This document shows, one piece after another, positions 1 through 6,768 of a DNA stretch of 12,838 nucleotides. Every line of letters starts with the position of its first letter. The first letter of the stretch is position 1. Origin of the DNA: an uncultured Eubacterium sp. (GTDB lineage: Bacteria > Bacillota_A > Clostridia > Lachnospirales > Lachnospiraceae); assembly GCA_948468465.1 (NCBI GenBank), contig CAOKJJ010000150.1, positions 1 through 12,838 of the forward strand, written 5' to 3'. The notes beneath the pieces are model-generated. The model saw nothing but the letters and a program-made list of their open reading frames with translations, searched no databases and had not been told where the DNA came from. The position numbers and the translations under genes were made by a program.

Positions 1-108
1 GGAGTAGGAGCCGCAAGCCAGGCCATTTCCCCCTCGCCCGGCGTCCGCATAGCCATCAAAAAAACGCAACACAATGTCAATTCTGTTGCACAATATAAAA
101 TTTTGCCA
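1..108. repeat. Left copy of terminal inverted repeat
   Basis: This stretch matches the reverse complement of the last 110 bases of the window. The first 57 bases differ at only four positions (20, 36, 48, 56). A short poly-A and C-rich junction at about 58-70 differs and includes a one-base length change. Then a 15-base block (71-85) is identical, followed by a weaker match ending in TTTTGCCA. The outer half is strongly GC-rich and the inner half AT-rich. It begins GGAGTAGGAGCCGCAAGCC. It could be a transposon end, the inner end of a longer mobile element, or a dispersed repeat. I do not recognise the family. A TATAAA at 94-99 could contribute to a selD promoter, but no good -35 accompanies it. 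Confidence 0.9.
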
Positions 109-150
109 ATTGATAAAGCAAATGACATTGAGATACAGAAGGAGAAAGTG

Positions 151-1188
151 ATGGAAACAGATGTAAAATTAACAAAATTGGCTGCCTGTGCCGGCTGCGG
201 CGCAAAGGCGGGAGCGGGAACGCTTGTGCATATGCTGGAAGGATTTCGGACACATGAGGATCCAAGGCTGCTTGTGGGATATGATAAGAGTGATGATGCC
301 AGCGTTTATTTTCTGGATGAGGAAACCGCGCTTGTGCAGACGACGGATTTTTTTCCGCCGATTGTAGATGATCCATATTTGTACGGGCAGATAGCCGCGG
401 CAAATGCGATCAGCGATATTTATGCGATGGGCGGGGAGCCCAGGCTTGCGTTAAATATTATGTGCGTCCCGGATCAAATGGAAGCGGGGGCGGTGAAAGA
501 AATTTTGCGTGGCGGTTATGATAAGGCATACGAAGCCGGGGTGATTATTACCGGTGGCCATACGATTCATGGAGCGGAGCCTATTTATGGATTGGCGGTT
601 TCCGGTTTTGTCCATCCGTCGAAAGTATTAAAAAACTGCGGGGCGATGCCAGGAGATGTGCTTATTTTAACAAAGCCGCTTGGAGTGGGAATTCTTACAA
701 CCGCAGCCAGAGCGGACATGATGGAAAATCATGTGATGGAGCGTATTTACAGCCAGATGACACAGCTGAATCAAACGGCACGGGATATTATGGTGCGTTA
801 TCCGGTTCACAGCTGTACGGATGTCACTGGTTTTGCACTGCTTGGACACAGTCTGGAAATGGCGCAGGGCAGCCAGTGTACGATTCATATTAAAACAGAA
901 TGCGTGCCTTATCATAAAGAGGCTTATGAGATGGCTGAGATGGGATTCATTCCGGCAGGTGCATACCGCAACAGGGAATATGTGAAGGATGGAATTGTAC
1001 ACGGAACTGTCAGCCTTGCGATGCAGGATATTTTGTATGATCCGCAGACAAGCGGCGGGCTGCTTATGGCTTTGCCGGAAAAAGATGCGGCTGAGTGCTT
1101 AAAAGAATTAAACGAACAGATTCCTAATGCTGCGATTGTTGGATATGTTACAGAAAAAGAAGAGCAGTGGATTGTTTTGGAATCGTAA
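151..1188 (+). CDS. selD: Selenophosphate synthetase SelD (selenide, water dikinase)
   Basis: SelD makes selenophosphate from selenide and ATP in the cytosol; it is the selenium donor for selenoproteins, selenouridine tRNA and the labile selenium of some molybdenum hydroxylases. At 345 aa it has the normal family length. The N-terminal active-site motif reads A-G-C-G-A-K, with Cys16 and Lys19 matching E. coli Cys17 and Lys20, so this is a Cys rather than a selenocysteine form. Other family motifs are YDKSDDASVY, TTDFFPPIVDDPY, AISDIYAMGG, GGHTIHGAEPI, DVTGFALLGH and DPQTSGGLL. The ATG is preceded by AAGGAG with six bases of spacing. The frame stays open upstream to the window edge, but an in-frame TTG at 103 lies in the repeat and has no ribosome site. 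The gene converges on the purine operon. No selA, selB or selC is seen, consistent with a role in selenium-dependent purine hydroxylase maturation (inference). Confidence 0.95.
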   Translation: METDVKLTKLAACAGCGAKAGAGTLVHMLEGFRTHEDPRLLVGYDKSDDASVYFLDEETALVQTTDFFPPIVDDPYLYGQIAAANAISDIYAMGGEPRLALNIMCVPDQMEAGAVKEILRGGYDKAYEAGVIITGGHTIHGAEPIYGLAVSGFVHPSKVLKNCGAMPGDVLILTKPLGVGILTTAARADMMENHVMERIYSQMTQLNQTARDIMVRYPVHSCTDVTGFALLGHSLEMAQGSQCTIHIKTECVPYHKEAYEMAEMGFIPAGAYRNREYVKDGIVHGTVSLAMQDILYDPQTSGGLLMALPEKDAAECLKELNEQIPNAAIVGYVTEKEEQWIVLES

Positions 1189-1225
1189 CATATATTACTG
1201 TGAAAATTAAAAAGAAATGAGTGAT

Positions 1226-1272
1226 AAAGACAGAAAAATCCTTGGTAAAAAGTGATTTTTCTGTCTTTTTTT
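1226..1272 (+). terminator. Intrinsic terminator after selD
   Basis: A 15-bp perfect stem (1226-1240 pairs with 1254-1268) encloses a 13-base loop. A run of seven T residues (1266-1272) overlaps and follows the right arm. It lies 38 bases after the selD stop. On the opposite strand the stem is followed by only a short T stretch, so it may also end the leftward yqeA transcript, less efficiently. It fills the convergent gap between selD and yqeA; I see nothing else in that gap. Confidence 0.9.
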
Positions 1273-1316
1273 GCATCATCTATCTGTATTGTTTAGGAGT
1301 TTGGATAACTGGCATA

Positions 1317-2261
1317 TTATTTGTGAAACATCGTTCCGGTCTTGCCCTGGATGGCGTCTCTTGATTTTTCAAGCAGTGTAATGAGCGCGGTCCGTCCTTC
1401 CTTGGAGCCTGCAAAGTCAACGGCTGCTTCTACCTTTGGCAGCATGGAGCCTGCAGCAAAATGGCCTTGCTTGATATACTGTGCGGCTTCTTCTACCGAT
1501 ACGTCTTCCAGCCATGTTTCATCAGGCTTTCCAAAGTTCAGCGCTACTTTTTCAACAGCGGTCAAAATAATGAGATAATCTGCATCCAGTTCTTTTGCGA
1601 GCAGGCAGCTGGCAAAGTCTTTATCAATGACAGCGCTTGAGCCTTTTAAATGGTTGCCTTGTCTGGTGACCGGAATGCCGCCGCCGCCGCAGGCGATGAC
1701 GAGATTGCCGGAGTCTACCATTGTGCGGATCGTACCGATTTCAACGATTTCGACCGGTTTTGGAGAGGCAACGACACGCCGCCAGCCTCTGCCGGAGTCT
1801 TCTTTCATAATGTAGTGAAAATCTTCTTCCATTTTTTTGGCCTGTTCGGCAGTGACAAATTTGCCGATTGGCTTGGAAGGGGACTGGAATGCCGGGTCGT
1901 TTTCATCTACGCGTACCTGCGTAATCATGGTAGCCACCGGGATATTGTCGATGCCGCGGTTTAAAAGCTCCTCGCGCAGTGCGTTCTGCAGGTCATAGCC
2001 GATATAAGCCTGGCTCATTGCCACGCAGACGGAGAGGGGAGTGTTCGGCTGTTTCTCATCCTCGTGTGTCAGCGCGATCATGGCATTGTTTACCATGCCG
2101 ACCTGCGGCCCGTTTCCGTGTGCAACAACGACCTCGCAGCCTTCTTCAATCAGGTCTACGATGGCTTTTGCCGTAATTTTTACGGCAGCCATCTGTTCTG
2201 GTAATGTATTTCCAAGGGCATTGCCGCCAAGGGCAATGACGATTCTTCTTTTTTTAGACAT
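1317..2261 (-). CDS. yqeA: Carbamate kinase (YqeA/ArcC family)
   Basis: Carbamate kinase interconverts carbamoyl phosphate plus ADP with ATP, ammonia and CO2. In catabolic clusters it is the substrate-level phosphorylation step. The 314-aa protein has the usual length and the amino-acid kinase fold motifs: IALGGNAL (about 9-16), AHGNGPQVG (47-55), CGGGGIPV (191-198), a DKDFA nucleotide-site motif (213-217) and LTAVEKV (233-239). It is the last gene of the leftward operon, 18 bases after ygeW, with a GGGGG-type ribosome site before the ATG. Placement next to the YgeW carbamoyltransferase, rather than arginine deiminase genes, points to the purine-cluster paralogue YqeA rather than arginine-pathway ArcC. 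The biochemical reaction is secure; the choice of symbol rests on context. Confidence 0.93.
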   Translation of the reverse strand: MSKKRRIVIALGGNALGNTLPEQMAAVKITAKAIVDLIEEGCEVVVAHGNGPQVGMVNNAMIALTHEDEKQPNTPLSVCVAMSQAYIGYDLQNALREELLNRGIDNIPVATMITQVRVDENDPAFQSPSKPIGKFVTAEQAKKMEEDFHYIMKEDSGRGWRRVVASPKPVEIVEIGTIRTMVDSGNLVIACGGGGIPVTRQGNHLKGSSAVIDKDFASCLLAKELDADYLIILTAVEKVALNFGKPDETWLEDVSVEEAAQYIKQGHFAAGSMLPKVEAAVDFAGSKEGRTALITLLEKSRDAIQGKTGTMFHK

Positions 2262-2279
2262 GTTTTTATCCCCCTGCTG

Positions 2280-3482
2280 TTATTTGAATACTCTTGGGGT
2301 GCTTTTTTCTTCCAGTTTTTTTAAGATATCCGCAGGATCTGCGAATTTAGCAAGGAAGATCATTGCAGCGATAATATATGGCTTAAAGCTTGCTTCTTTG
2401 TATAAAGGATTGCGGTAACGGTCAAATACGGAAGCGTCTACTTCGCCTTCTTCGCAGCTTACGCCGGTGATGTCTGCAGGCAGGCAGTGCATATAGAGCG
2501 CTTTGCCGTCTTTGGTTGTCTTCATCAGTTCTTCGGTACAAGCCCAGTCTTTATGCTGTGCGTTTTGTGCAAGCAGTTCTTTTTCCAGGGCTTTGATGCC
2601 TTCGGTATCGCCGTTTCCGTATAATTCGGTACGTTTTTCCATAGCCGCGAACGGAGCCCAGCTCTTTGGATATACGATGTCTGCGTCTTTGAATGCTTCG
2701 GCCATATTGTTGGTCTTTGTAAAAGTCCCGCCGGATTTTTTAGCGTTTTCAGCAGCGACAGCTTCTACTTCTGGGAAGATCTCGTAGCCTTCCGGATGGG
2801 CCAGTACAACGTCCATGCCAAAACGGCTCATTAATCCGATAATGCCCTGCGGAACGGACAGCGGTTTGCCGTAAGAAGGAGAGTAAGCCCAGGTCATGGC
2901 GATCTTTTTACCCTTTAAGTTTTCTACGCCGCCGAATTCGTGGATAATGTGCAGCATGTCAGCCATAGCCTGTGTCGGGTGGTCGATGTCGCACTGCAGA
3001 TTCACAAGTGTTGGTTTTTGTTCCAGGATGCCGTCTTGATTGCCCTGTGTGACAGCGTCTACAACCTCATGCATATATTTGTTGCCTTTTCCGATGTACA
3101 TATCGTCGCGGATGCCGATGACGTCTGCCATAAAGGAAATCATGTTGGCAGTCTCTCTTACCGTTTCGCCGTGTGCTACCTGGGATTTGCCTTCGTCTAA
3201 GTCCTGTACTTCCAGGCCGAGCAGGTTGCAGGCAGAAGCGAAAGAGAAGCGGGTACGTGTGGAATTGTCACGGAATAAGGAAATGCCGAGACCGCTTTCA
3301 AATACTTTTGTGGAGATATTGTTTTCACGCATGAAACGAAGAGCGTCTGCAACGGTAAATACAGCTTCGATTTCATCGTCTGTTTTTTCCCAGGTAAGGA
3401 AAAAATCGCCGTTGTACATTTCTTTGAAGTTTAATGCGTTTAATTTGTCGATATAGTCCTGTAATGTTTTCATTGCTCCCAT
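2280..3482 (-). CDS. ygeW: Knotted carbamoyltransferase YgeW
   Basis: YgeW belongs to the aspartate/ornithine carbamoyltransferase superfamily but is a separate, knotted-fold branch. It is thought to transfer or release a carbamoyl group from a ureido compound in anaerobic purine breakdown; its exact substrate here is inferred. The 400-aa protein is close to E. coli YgeW (about 396). The carbamoyl-phosphate site motif S-T-R-T is at 74-77, HPTQ at 168-171 and HCLPA at 332-336. The ATG at 3482 has AGGAGG nine bases upstream. A second in-frame ATG three codons later has a ribosome-like site too close to use. It lies 82 bases after ygeY and 18 before yqeA, and no terminator is visible in either gap. 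With YqeA it would couple carbamoyl phosphate formation to ATP synthesis (inference). Confidence 0.93.
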   Translation of the reverse strand: MGAMKTLQDYIDKLNALNFKEMYNGDFFLTWEKTDDEIEAVFTVADALRFMRENNISTKVFESGLGISLFRDNSTRTRFSFASACNLLGLEVQDLDEGKSQVAHGETVRETANMISFMADVIGIRDDMYIGKGNKYMHEVVDAVTQGNQDGILEQKPTLVNLQCDIDHPTQAMADMLHIIHEFGGVENLKGKKIAMTWAYSPSYGKPLSVPQGIIGLMSRFGMDVVLAHPEGYEIFPEVEAVAAENAKKSGGTFTKTNNMAEAFKDADIVYPKSWAPFAAMEKRTELYGNGDTEGIKALEKELLAQNAQHKDWACTEELMKTTKDGKALYMHCLPADITGVSCEEGEVDASVFDRYRNPLYKEASFKPYIIAAMIFLAKFADPADILKKLEEKSTPRVFK

Positions 3483-3564
3483 AATTAAAATCCTCCTGTA
3501 ATAAAATAGTTATGTATTTTTTGATAGATAGCAGATGTTCGTTGTGAAGCTGTTATATTGTGAT

Positions 3565-4878
3565 TTATTTAAAGTATTCAGCAGGCAGGGCTGCGTATAC
3601 GGCTGCGCACGTAACAAGATCCTGTTTCCATGTCTTTTCGTTCGGTGCGTGTGCCTGTGCTTCTGCGCCTGGGCCGAAGCCGATGCATGGGATGCCGTTT
3701 CTGCCCATAATGGAAACGCCGTTTGTAGAGAAGGTCCATTTATCTGTTAACGGACGTGCTTCACGCATTGGAAGTGTTTCCGGCGCGCCGATGCGCTTGT
3801 CGCCATACAGGCTGGTGTAAGCTGCTTCCAGGGCTTTTGTTACCTTGTGATCCTTTGGAATCGCCCAGGTAGGGAAGTAGCATTCGATCTCGTATACGCA
3901 GCCGGTATAGGATGGGCGGTCATAGTTGTACATAGATACTTTCACGTCGTCGCCGTATTTTTTTACGCTTGGAAGCGCGCGGATTTCATCCAGGCAGCTT
4001 TCCCATGTCTCGCCGAAGGTCATGCGGCGGTCTAACGAGATCGAACAGGAATCAGCGACTGCGCAGCGGCTTGGGGAAGTATAGAAAATCTGTGATACGG
4101 TAACGGTGCCGCGGCCTAAAAATCTTGCTTCTTCCCAGTCTTTATTGTATTTTTCATCGAGCATCTTTACAAGGCCTTTGATTTCGGTGCCGTCCTCAGC
4201 ATCGTTTTCATTTAAGGCACGGATGTCCTGTAAAATATCCGCCATTTTATAAATCGCGTTGTCGCCGCGTTCCGGTGCGGAGCCGTGGCAGGAAACGCCT
4301 TTGACGTCGACGCGTATTTCCATGCGTCCGCGCTGTCCGCGGTAAATGCCGCCGTCGGTAGGTTCGGTAGATACGACAAATTCCGGGCGGACTTTATCTT
4401 CATTAATAATATACTGCCAGCAAAGGCCGTCGCAGTCTTCTTCCTGGACAGTGCCGACTACCATAATTTTACAGCCTTCAGGAATCAGATTTAAGTCTTT
4501 CATAATCTTTGCGCCGTATACGGAAGACACGATACCGCCGCACTGGTCAGATACGCCGCGTCCGCCGATTTCGGTATCATTTTCATAGCCTTCATATGGG
4601 TCAAACTCCCAGTTTTCAATATTTCCGATGCCTACCGTATCAATATGCGCGTCATAGGCAATGATCTTATCGCCGCTGCCCATATAGCCGATCACATTGC
4701 CCTGCGGGTCAATCTGAACTTCATCAAAGCCTACTTTTTTCATTTCGGCTGCAATCGTGTCAATGTGTGCTTTCTCATCACAGCTTTCCCCTGGATTTTT
4801 TACGATGGCACGTAAAAATGCGTTCATATCTTTACTGTAGCCTTCAGCAGCTGCTTTAATTTTTTCGAAATCTGACAT
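3565..4878 (-). CDS. ygeY: M20-family metallohydrolase YgeY (selenium metabolism-linked)
   Basis: This is a di-zinc M20 peptidase/deacylase-like hydrolase of the YgeY family, long noted to co-occur with selenium-dependent molybdenum hydroxylases. In this cluster it probably hydrolyses an N-carbamoyl or related amide bond in a purine breakdown product; no substrate can be read from sequence. At 437 aa it has full length. Candidate metal and catalytic residues are H78-x-D80 in YDAHIDTV, D111 in [11 protein letters not shown]146-E147 in VQEEDCDG, E172 in STEPTD, and H410 in HAPNE near the C-terminus. H198 in the lid domain also fits M20 enzymes. AAGGAGG lies eight bases before the ATG. The leader between ygeX and this gene is exceptionally A-rich on the coding strand. 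Confidence 0.93.
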   Translation of the reverse strand: MSDFEKIKAAAEGYSKDMNAFLRAIVKNPGESCDEKAHIDTIAAEMKKVGFDEVQIDPQGNVIGYMGSGDKIIAYDAHIDTVGIGNIENWEFDPYEGYENDTEIGGRGVSDQCGGIVSSVYGAKIMKDLNLIPEGCKIMVVGTVQEEDCDGLCWQYIINEDKVRPEFVVSTEPTDGGIYRGQRGRMEIRVDVKGVSCHGSAPERGDNAIYKMADILQDIRALNENDAEDGTEIKGLVKMLDEKYNKDWEEARFLGRGTVTVSQIFYTSPSRCAVADSCSISLDRRMTFGETWESCLDEIRALPSVKKYGDDVKVSMYNYDRPSYTGCVYEIECYFPTWAIPKDHKVTKALEAAYTSLYGDKRIGAPETLPMREARPLTDKWTFSTNGVSIMGRNGIPCIGFGPGAEAQAHAPNEKTWKQDLVTCAAVYAALPAEYFK

Positions 4879-4892
4879 GTTTGAATCCTCCT

Positions 4893-5025
4893 TGTTGTTT
4901 TTTGTTAATTATTTTTATAAATTATTTTTTAGTTCTATTTTTTGATTTTAATTTTTTGTTTTTTCTTGATTTTCTTTTTTGAATTATATTACATTTTATT
5001 TTTTTGTTATTTTATTTTCTGAACA
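4893..5025 (-). other. A-rich untranslated spacer between ygeX and ygeY
   Basis: On the mRNA (minus) strand this spacer is nearly all A and U. By hand count, positions 4901-5020 hold 85 T and 12 G+C out of 120 on the plus strand, so the transcript is about 70% A. No start codon with a ribosome site and no stable hairpin is visible, apart from a 10-base palindrome (CATGCGCATG) just upstream at about 5024-5033. A TATAAT on the minus strand lacks a convincing -35. It may be an unstructured leader that aids ygeY translation, a target for mRNA processing, or an internal promoter region. Confidence 0.6.
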
Positions 5026-5053
5026 TGCGCATGAAGCTGTATTTTAGTTTGAA

Positions 5054-6304
5054 TTAATGTTTAATATCTTCAAACGGTTCTTTTTGTGTGCCGCATAAGC
5101 CTTCCCAGGTAATCTCGCGGTAACGGTCCGGATCGGTATCACCTTCGGAAGATACGAGAAGGACTTTGGAATCGGCGTTCAGTTTTAAAGCTTCTTTTAA
5201 TTCTTTGTATTCCGGCATCGTCATAATGGCGTGCAAAAGACCCATGGTCACAGAACCGGATTCTCCGGAGATGACTCTTTCATCACCGCGTACCGGAGAG
5301 CCGTAAATACGTGTGCCGTTTGCGCTTACCCAGTCCGGGCAGGATACAAAGGCGTCTACGTGATTTTTCAAAATATCCCACGATACGGTGTTGGCTTCTC
5401 CGCAGGCAAGGCCGGCCATAATCGTTAGCATATCGCCGGTCACATTGACACGGCTGCCGTCGGCTTTGACTGCTGACTGATACAGGCAGTCTGCTTCGCC
5501 GGCTTCTGCGACAACCATAACCGGAGGATTGTCTGCGAAGCGGTTGGAAAAATAGCCTACGACCGCGCCTGCGAGTGAGCCGACGCCTGCCTGAATAAAG
5601 ATATGGGTAGGGCGGCAGTCATCAGCTGCCAGCTGTTGGTCTGCTTCGAGGGCAAGTGTTCCGTAGCCCTGCATAATCCAGGTTGGAATCTCCTCATAGC
5701 CGTCCCAGGCAGTATCCTGTATGATAATGCCGCGCTGTGCTTCTTCGGCTTCCTTGGCCGCAAGACGTACGCAGTCGTCATAGTTCATATCTTCGATCGT
5801 TACAACGGCGTTTTCTTTTGCAATGTTATTCAGACGCGTCTGTGTGGAGCCTTTTGGCATGCGCACCACGCATTTTTGGCCCAGCTTGTTGGCCGCCCAT
5901 GCGACGCCGCGTCCGTGGTTGCCGTCTGTAGCTGTAAAAAATGTAGCCTGGCCGAAGGTATCGCGCAGCTGGTCAGAGGTCAGGAAATTGTAATCGACTT
6001 CGCTGACGTCCTTGCCTGTTTCTTTTGCGATATGTCTGGCGATTGCATAAGAGCCGCCAAGTACTTTAAATGCGTTTAAGCCAAAACGGTATGATTCGTC
6101 TTTGACATATACGCGCGCAAGGCCAAGATATTGTGCCAGTCCGTTTAAGCGGGTAAGCGGCGTGACGCTGTACTGTGGAAAGCTTTTGTGGAAATGGCTT
6201 GCTTTTTCCATTTCTTCCAAAGACATGTTCGCAAGCTGCGTGTCTTCACTTTTTGTAATATGGTTTGGAACCCATTTGATTGGGGCTCCGGATGATTTGC
6301 TCAT
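5054..6304 (-). CDS. ygeX: Diaminopropionate ammonia-lyase YgeX
   Basis: YgeX is a PLP fold-type II enzyme that splits 2,3-diaminopropionate into pyruvate and two ammonia. The 416-aa protein is slightly longer than E. coli YgeX (398). The PLP lysine is K80 in LNAFKVLGGSYA. The aspartate of TATDGNHGRG is D127, matching the E. coli active-site Asp120 region. QAGVGSLAGAV is the glycine-rich phosphate loop, and DTAWDGYEEIP carries another family-conserved aspartate. The ATG has AAGGAGG eight bases upstream. It is the first gene of the leftward operon, read from a sigma-70-type promoter about 100 bases upstream. In the purine pathway it would be the terminal step that feeds pyruvate to fermentation (established for the enzyme, inferred for the pathway here). 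Confidence 0.95.
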   Translation of the reverse strand: MSKSSGAPIKWVPNHITKSEDTQLANMSLEEMEKASHFHKSFPQYSVTPLTRLNGLAQYLGLARVYVKDESYRFGLNAFKVLGGSYAIARHIAKETGKDVSEVDYNFLTSDQLRDTFGQATFFTATDGNHGRGVAWAANKLGQKCVVRMPKGSTQTRLNNIAKENAVVTIEDMNYDDCVRLAAKEAEEAQRGIIIQDTAWDGYEEIPTWIMQGYGTLALEADQQLAADDCRPTHIFIQAGVGSLAGAVVGYFSNRFADNPPVMVVAEAGEADCLYQSAVKADGSRVNVTGDMLTIMAGLACGEANTVSWDILKNHVDAFVSCPDWVSANGTRIYGSPVRGDERVISGESGSVTMGLLHAIMTMPEYKELKEALKLNADSKVLLVSSEGDTDPDRYREITWEGLCGTQKEPFEDIKH

Positions 6305-6351
6305 GATACGGTCCTCCTTATGTAATGAATCGTAATATAGATACTGATGTG

Positions 6352-6371
6352 CGGCACATGGTCCTGTGCCG
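6352..6371. promoter_or_regulatory. Palindrome in ygeX leader (possible operator)
   Basis: CGGCACA (6352-6358) and TGTGCCG (6365-6371) form a perfect 7-bp inverted repeat with a six-base spacer. It lies about 30 bases downstream of the predicted ygeX transcription start, inside the untranslated leader. It could bind a repressor as DNA or fold as an RNA hairpin. No T run follows, so it is not an intrinsic terminator. Confidence 0.5.
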
Positions 6372-6408
6372 ATGGATTTGCAGATATTGTGTGATCTCCC
6401 TGACTCCC

Positions 6409-6436
6409 ATTATAACAGCTGCCTGAAAAAAAGCAA
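6409..6436 (-). promoter_or_regulatory. Sigma-70-type promoter for ygeX-ygeY-ygeW-yqeA
   Basis: On the minus strand, TTGCTT (6436-6431) and a perfect TATAAT (6414-6409) are separated by 16 bases. The start would fall near 6402, giving a leader of about 100 bases that contains the 6352-6371 palindrome. No other match of this quality is seen upstream of ygeX. Confidence 0.6.
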
Positions 6437-6562
6437 TACAAAAATGAAAAAAATTTATCATGATGCGAAAAAATTTGTATTTCTACCTATATAATGATGT
6501 TTTTTTAAGATAAACAAAATAAGAAAAAATTATTATCAATAAAAATTTTTTTCATAAAACCA
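6420..6562. other. AT-rich core of the divergent control region
   Basis: This stretch between the two divergent promoters has repeated A and T tracts, for example at about 6425-6431, 6445-6453, 6468-6474, 6500-6507 and 6541-6552. Such phased tracts can bend DNA or act as promoter UP elements. I see no gene, recognised riboswitch or obvious long palindrome. The whole gap 6305-6768 holds the only regulatory DNA shared by both arms of the cluster. Confidence 0.45.
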
Positions 6563-6591
6563 TTGCATTTTAGTAATAAGGATGATAATAT
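6563..6591 (+). promoter_or_regulatory. Sigma-70-type promoter for permease-ssnA
   Basis: TTGCAT (6563-6568) and TAATAT (6586-6591) are separated by 17 bases. The start would be near 6598, giving a leader of about 170 bases before the permease ATG. It is divergent from the ygeX promoter, with about 130 bases between the two -35 elements. Confidence 0.5.
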
Positions 6592-6677
6592 AGACTCAAT
6601 GAAAGCGGCATTTGTTAAAAGTGCACGACAGATGCGACGGATTTTGTGACAGATCATTGTGAAAAAGCATGAAACAT

Positions 6678-6715
6678 CTGACTGGAAATTCTCCCTTACA
6701 TCATTGTCCGGTCAG
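6678..6715 (+). promoter_or_regulatory. Leader hairpin upstream of permease
   Basis: CTGACTGGA (6678-6686) can pair with TCCGGTCAG (6707-6715) as a 9-bp RNA stem with one G-U pair and a 20-base loop. No T run follows. It lies about 50 bases before the permease start. It does not show the conserved core of the purine riboswitch, so its role is unknown. Confidence 0.35.
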
Positions 6716-6768
6716 TCAAATTGGAAAGGGGACGTGAAAAACGTTCAAAAATAAGGAGAGGCGAAAAT

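Noticed and set aside
103..150. Upstream TTG start extending SelD by 16 residues
   Set aside because: The TTG lies in the inverted repeat and has no ribosome site. The ATG at 151 has AAGGAG at good spacing and matches the usual SelD N-terminus.
5603..6079. Long open frame antisense to ygeX (158 codons)
   Set aside because: It is a frame shadow of a strongly conserved PLP enzyme gene, with no ribosome site or recognisable domain. The same applies to other antisense frames, for example over ygeW (3040-3456) and ssnA (9054-9488).
6352..6371. Sigma-54 promoter upstream of ygeX
   Set aside because: GGCAC is present but no GC doublet occurs at the required 10-base distance; a sigma-70-type promoter fits better upstream.
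6721..6768. Upstream TTG start extending the permease by 16 residues
   Set aside because: The added residues are charged and lack a ribosome site, while the ATG at 6769 has AAGGAG upstream.
6598..6768. Purine riboswitch in the permease leader
   Set aside because: The conserved junction and loop sequences of the guanine/adenine aptamer are not visible, and only one simple hairpin can be drawn.
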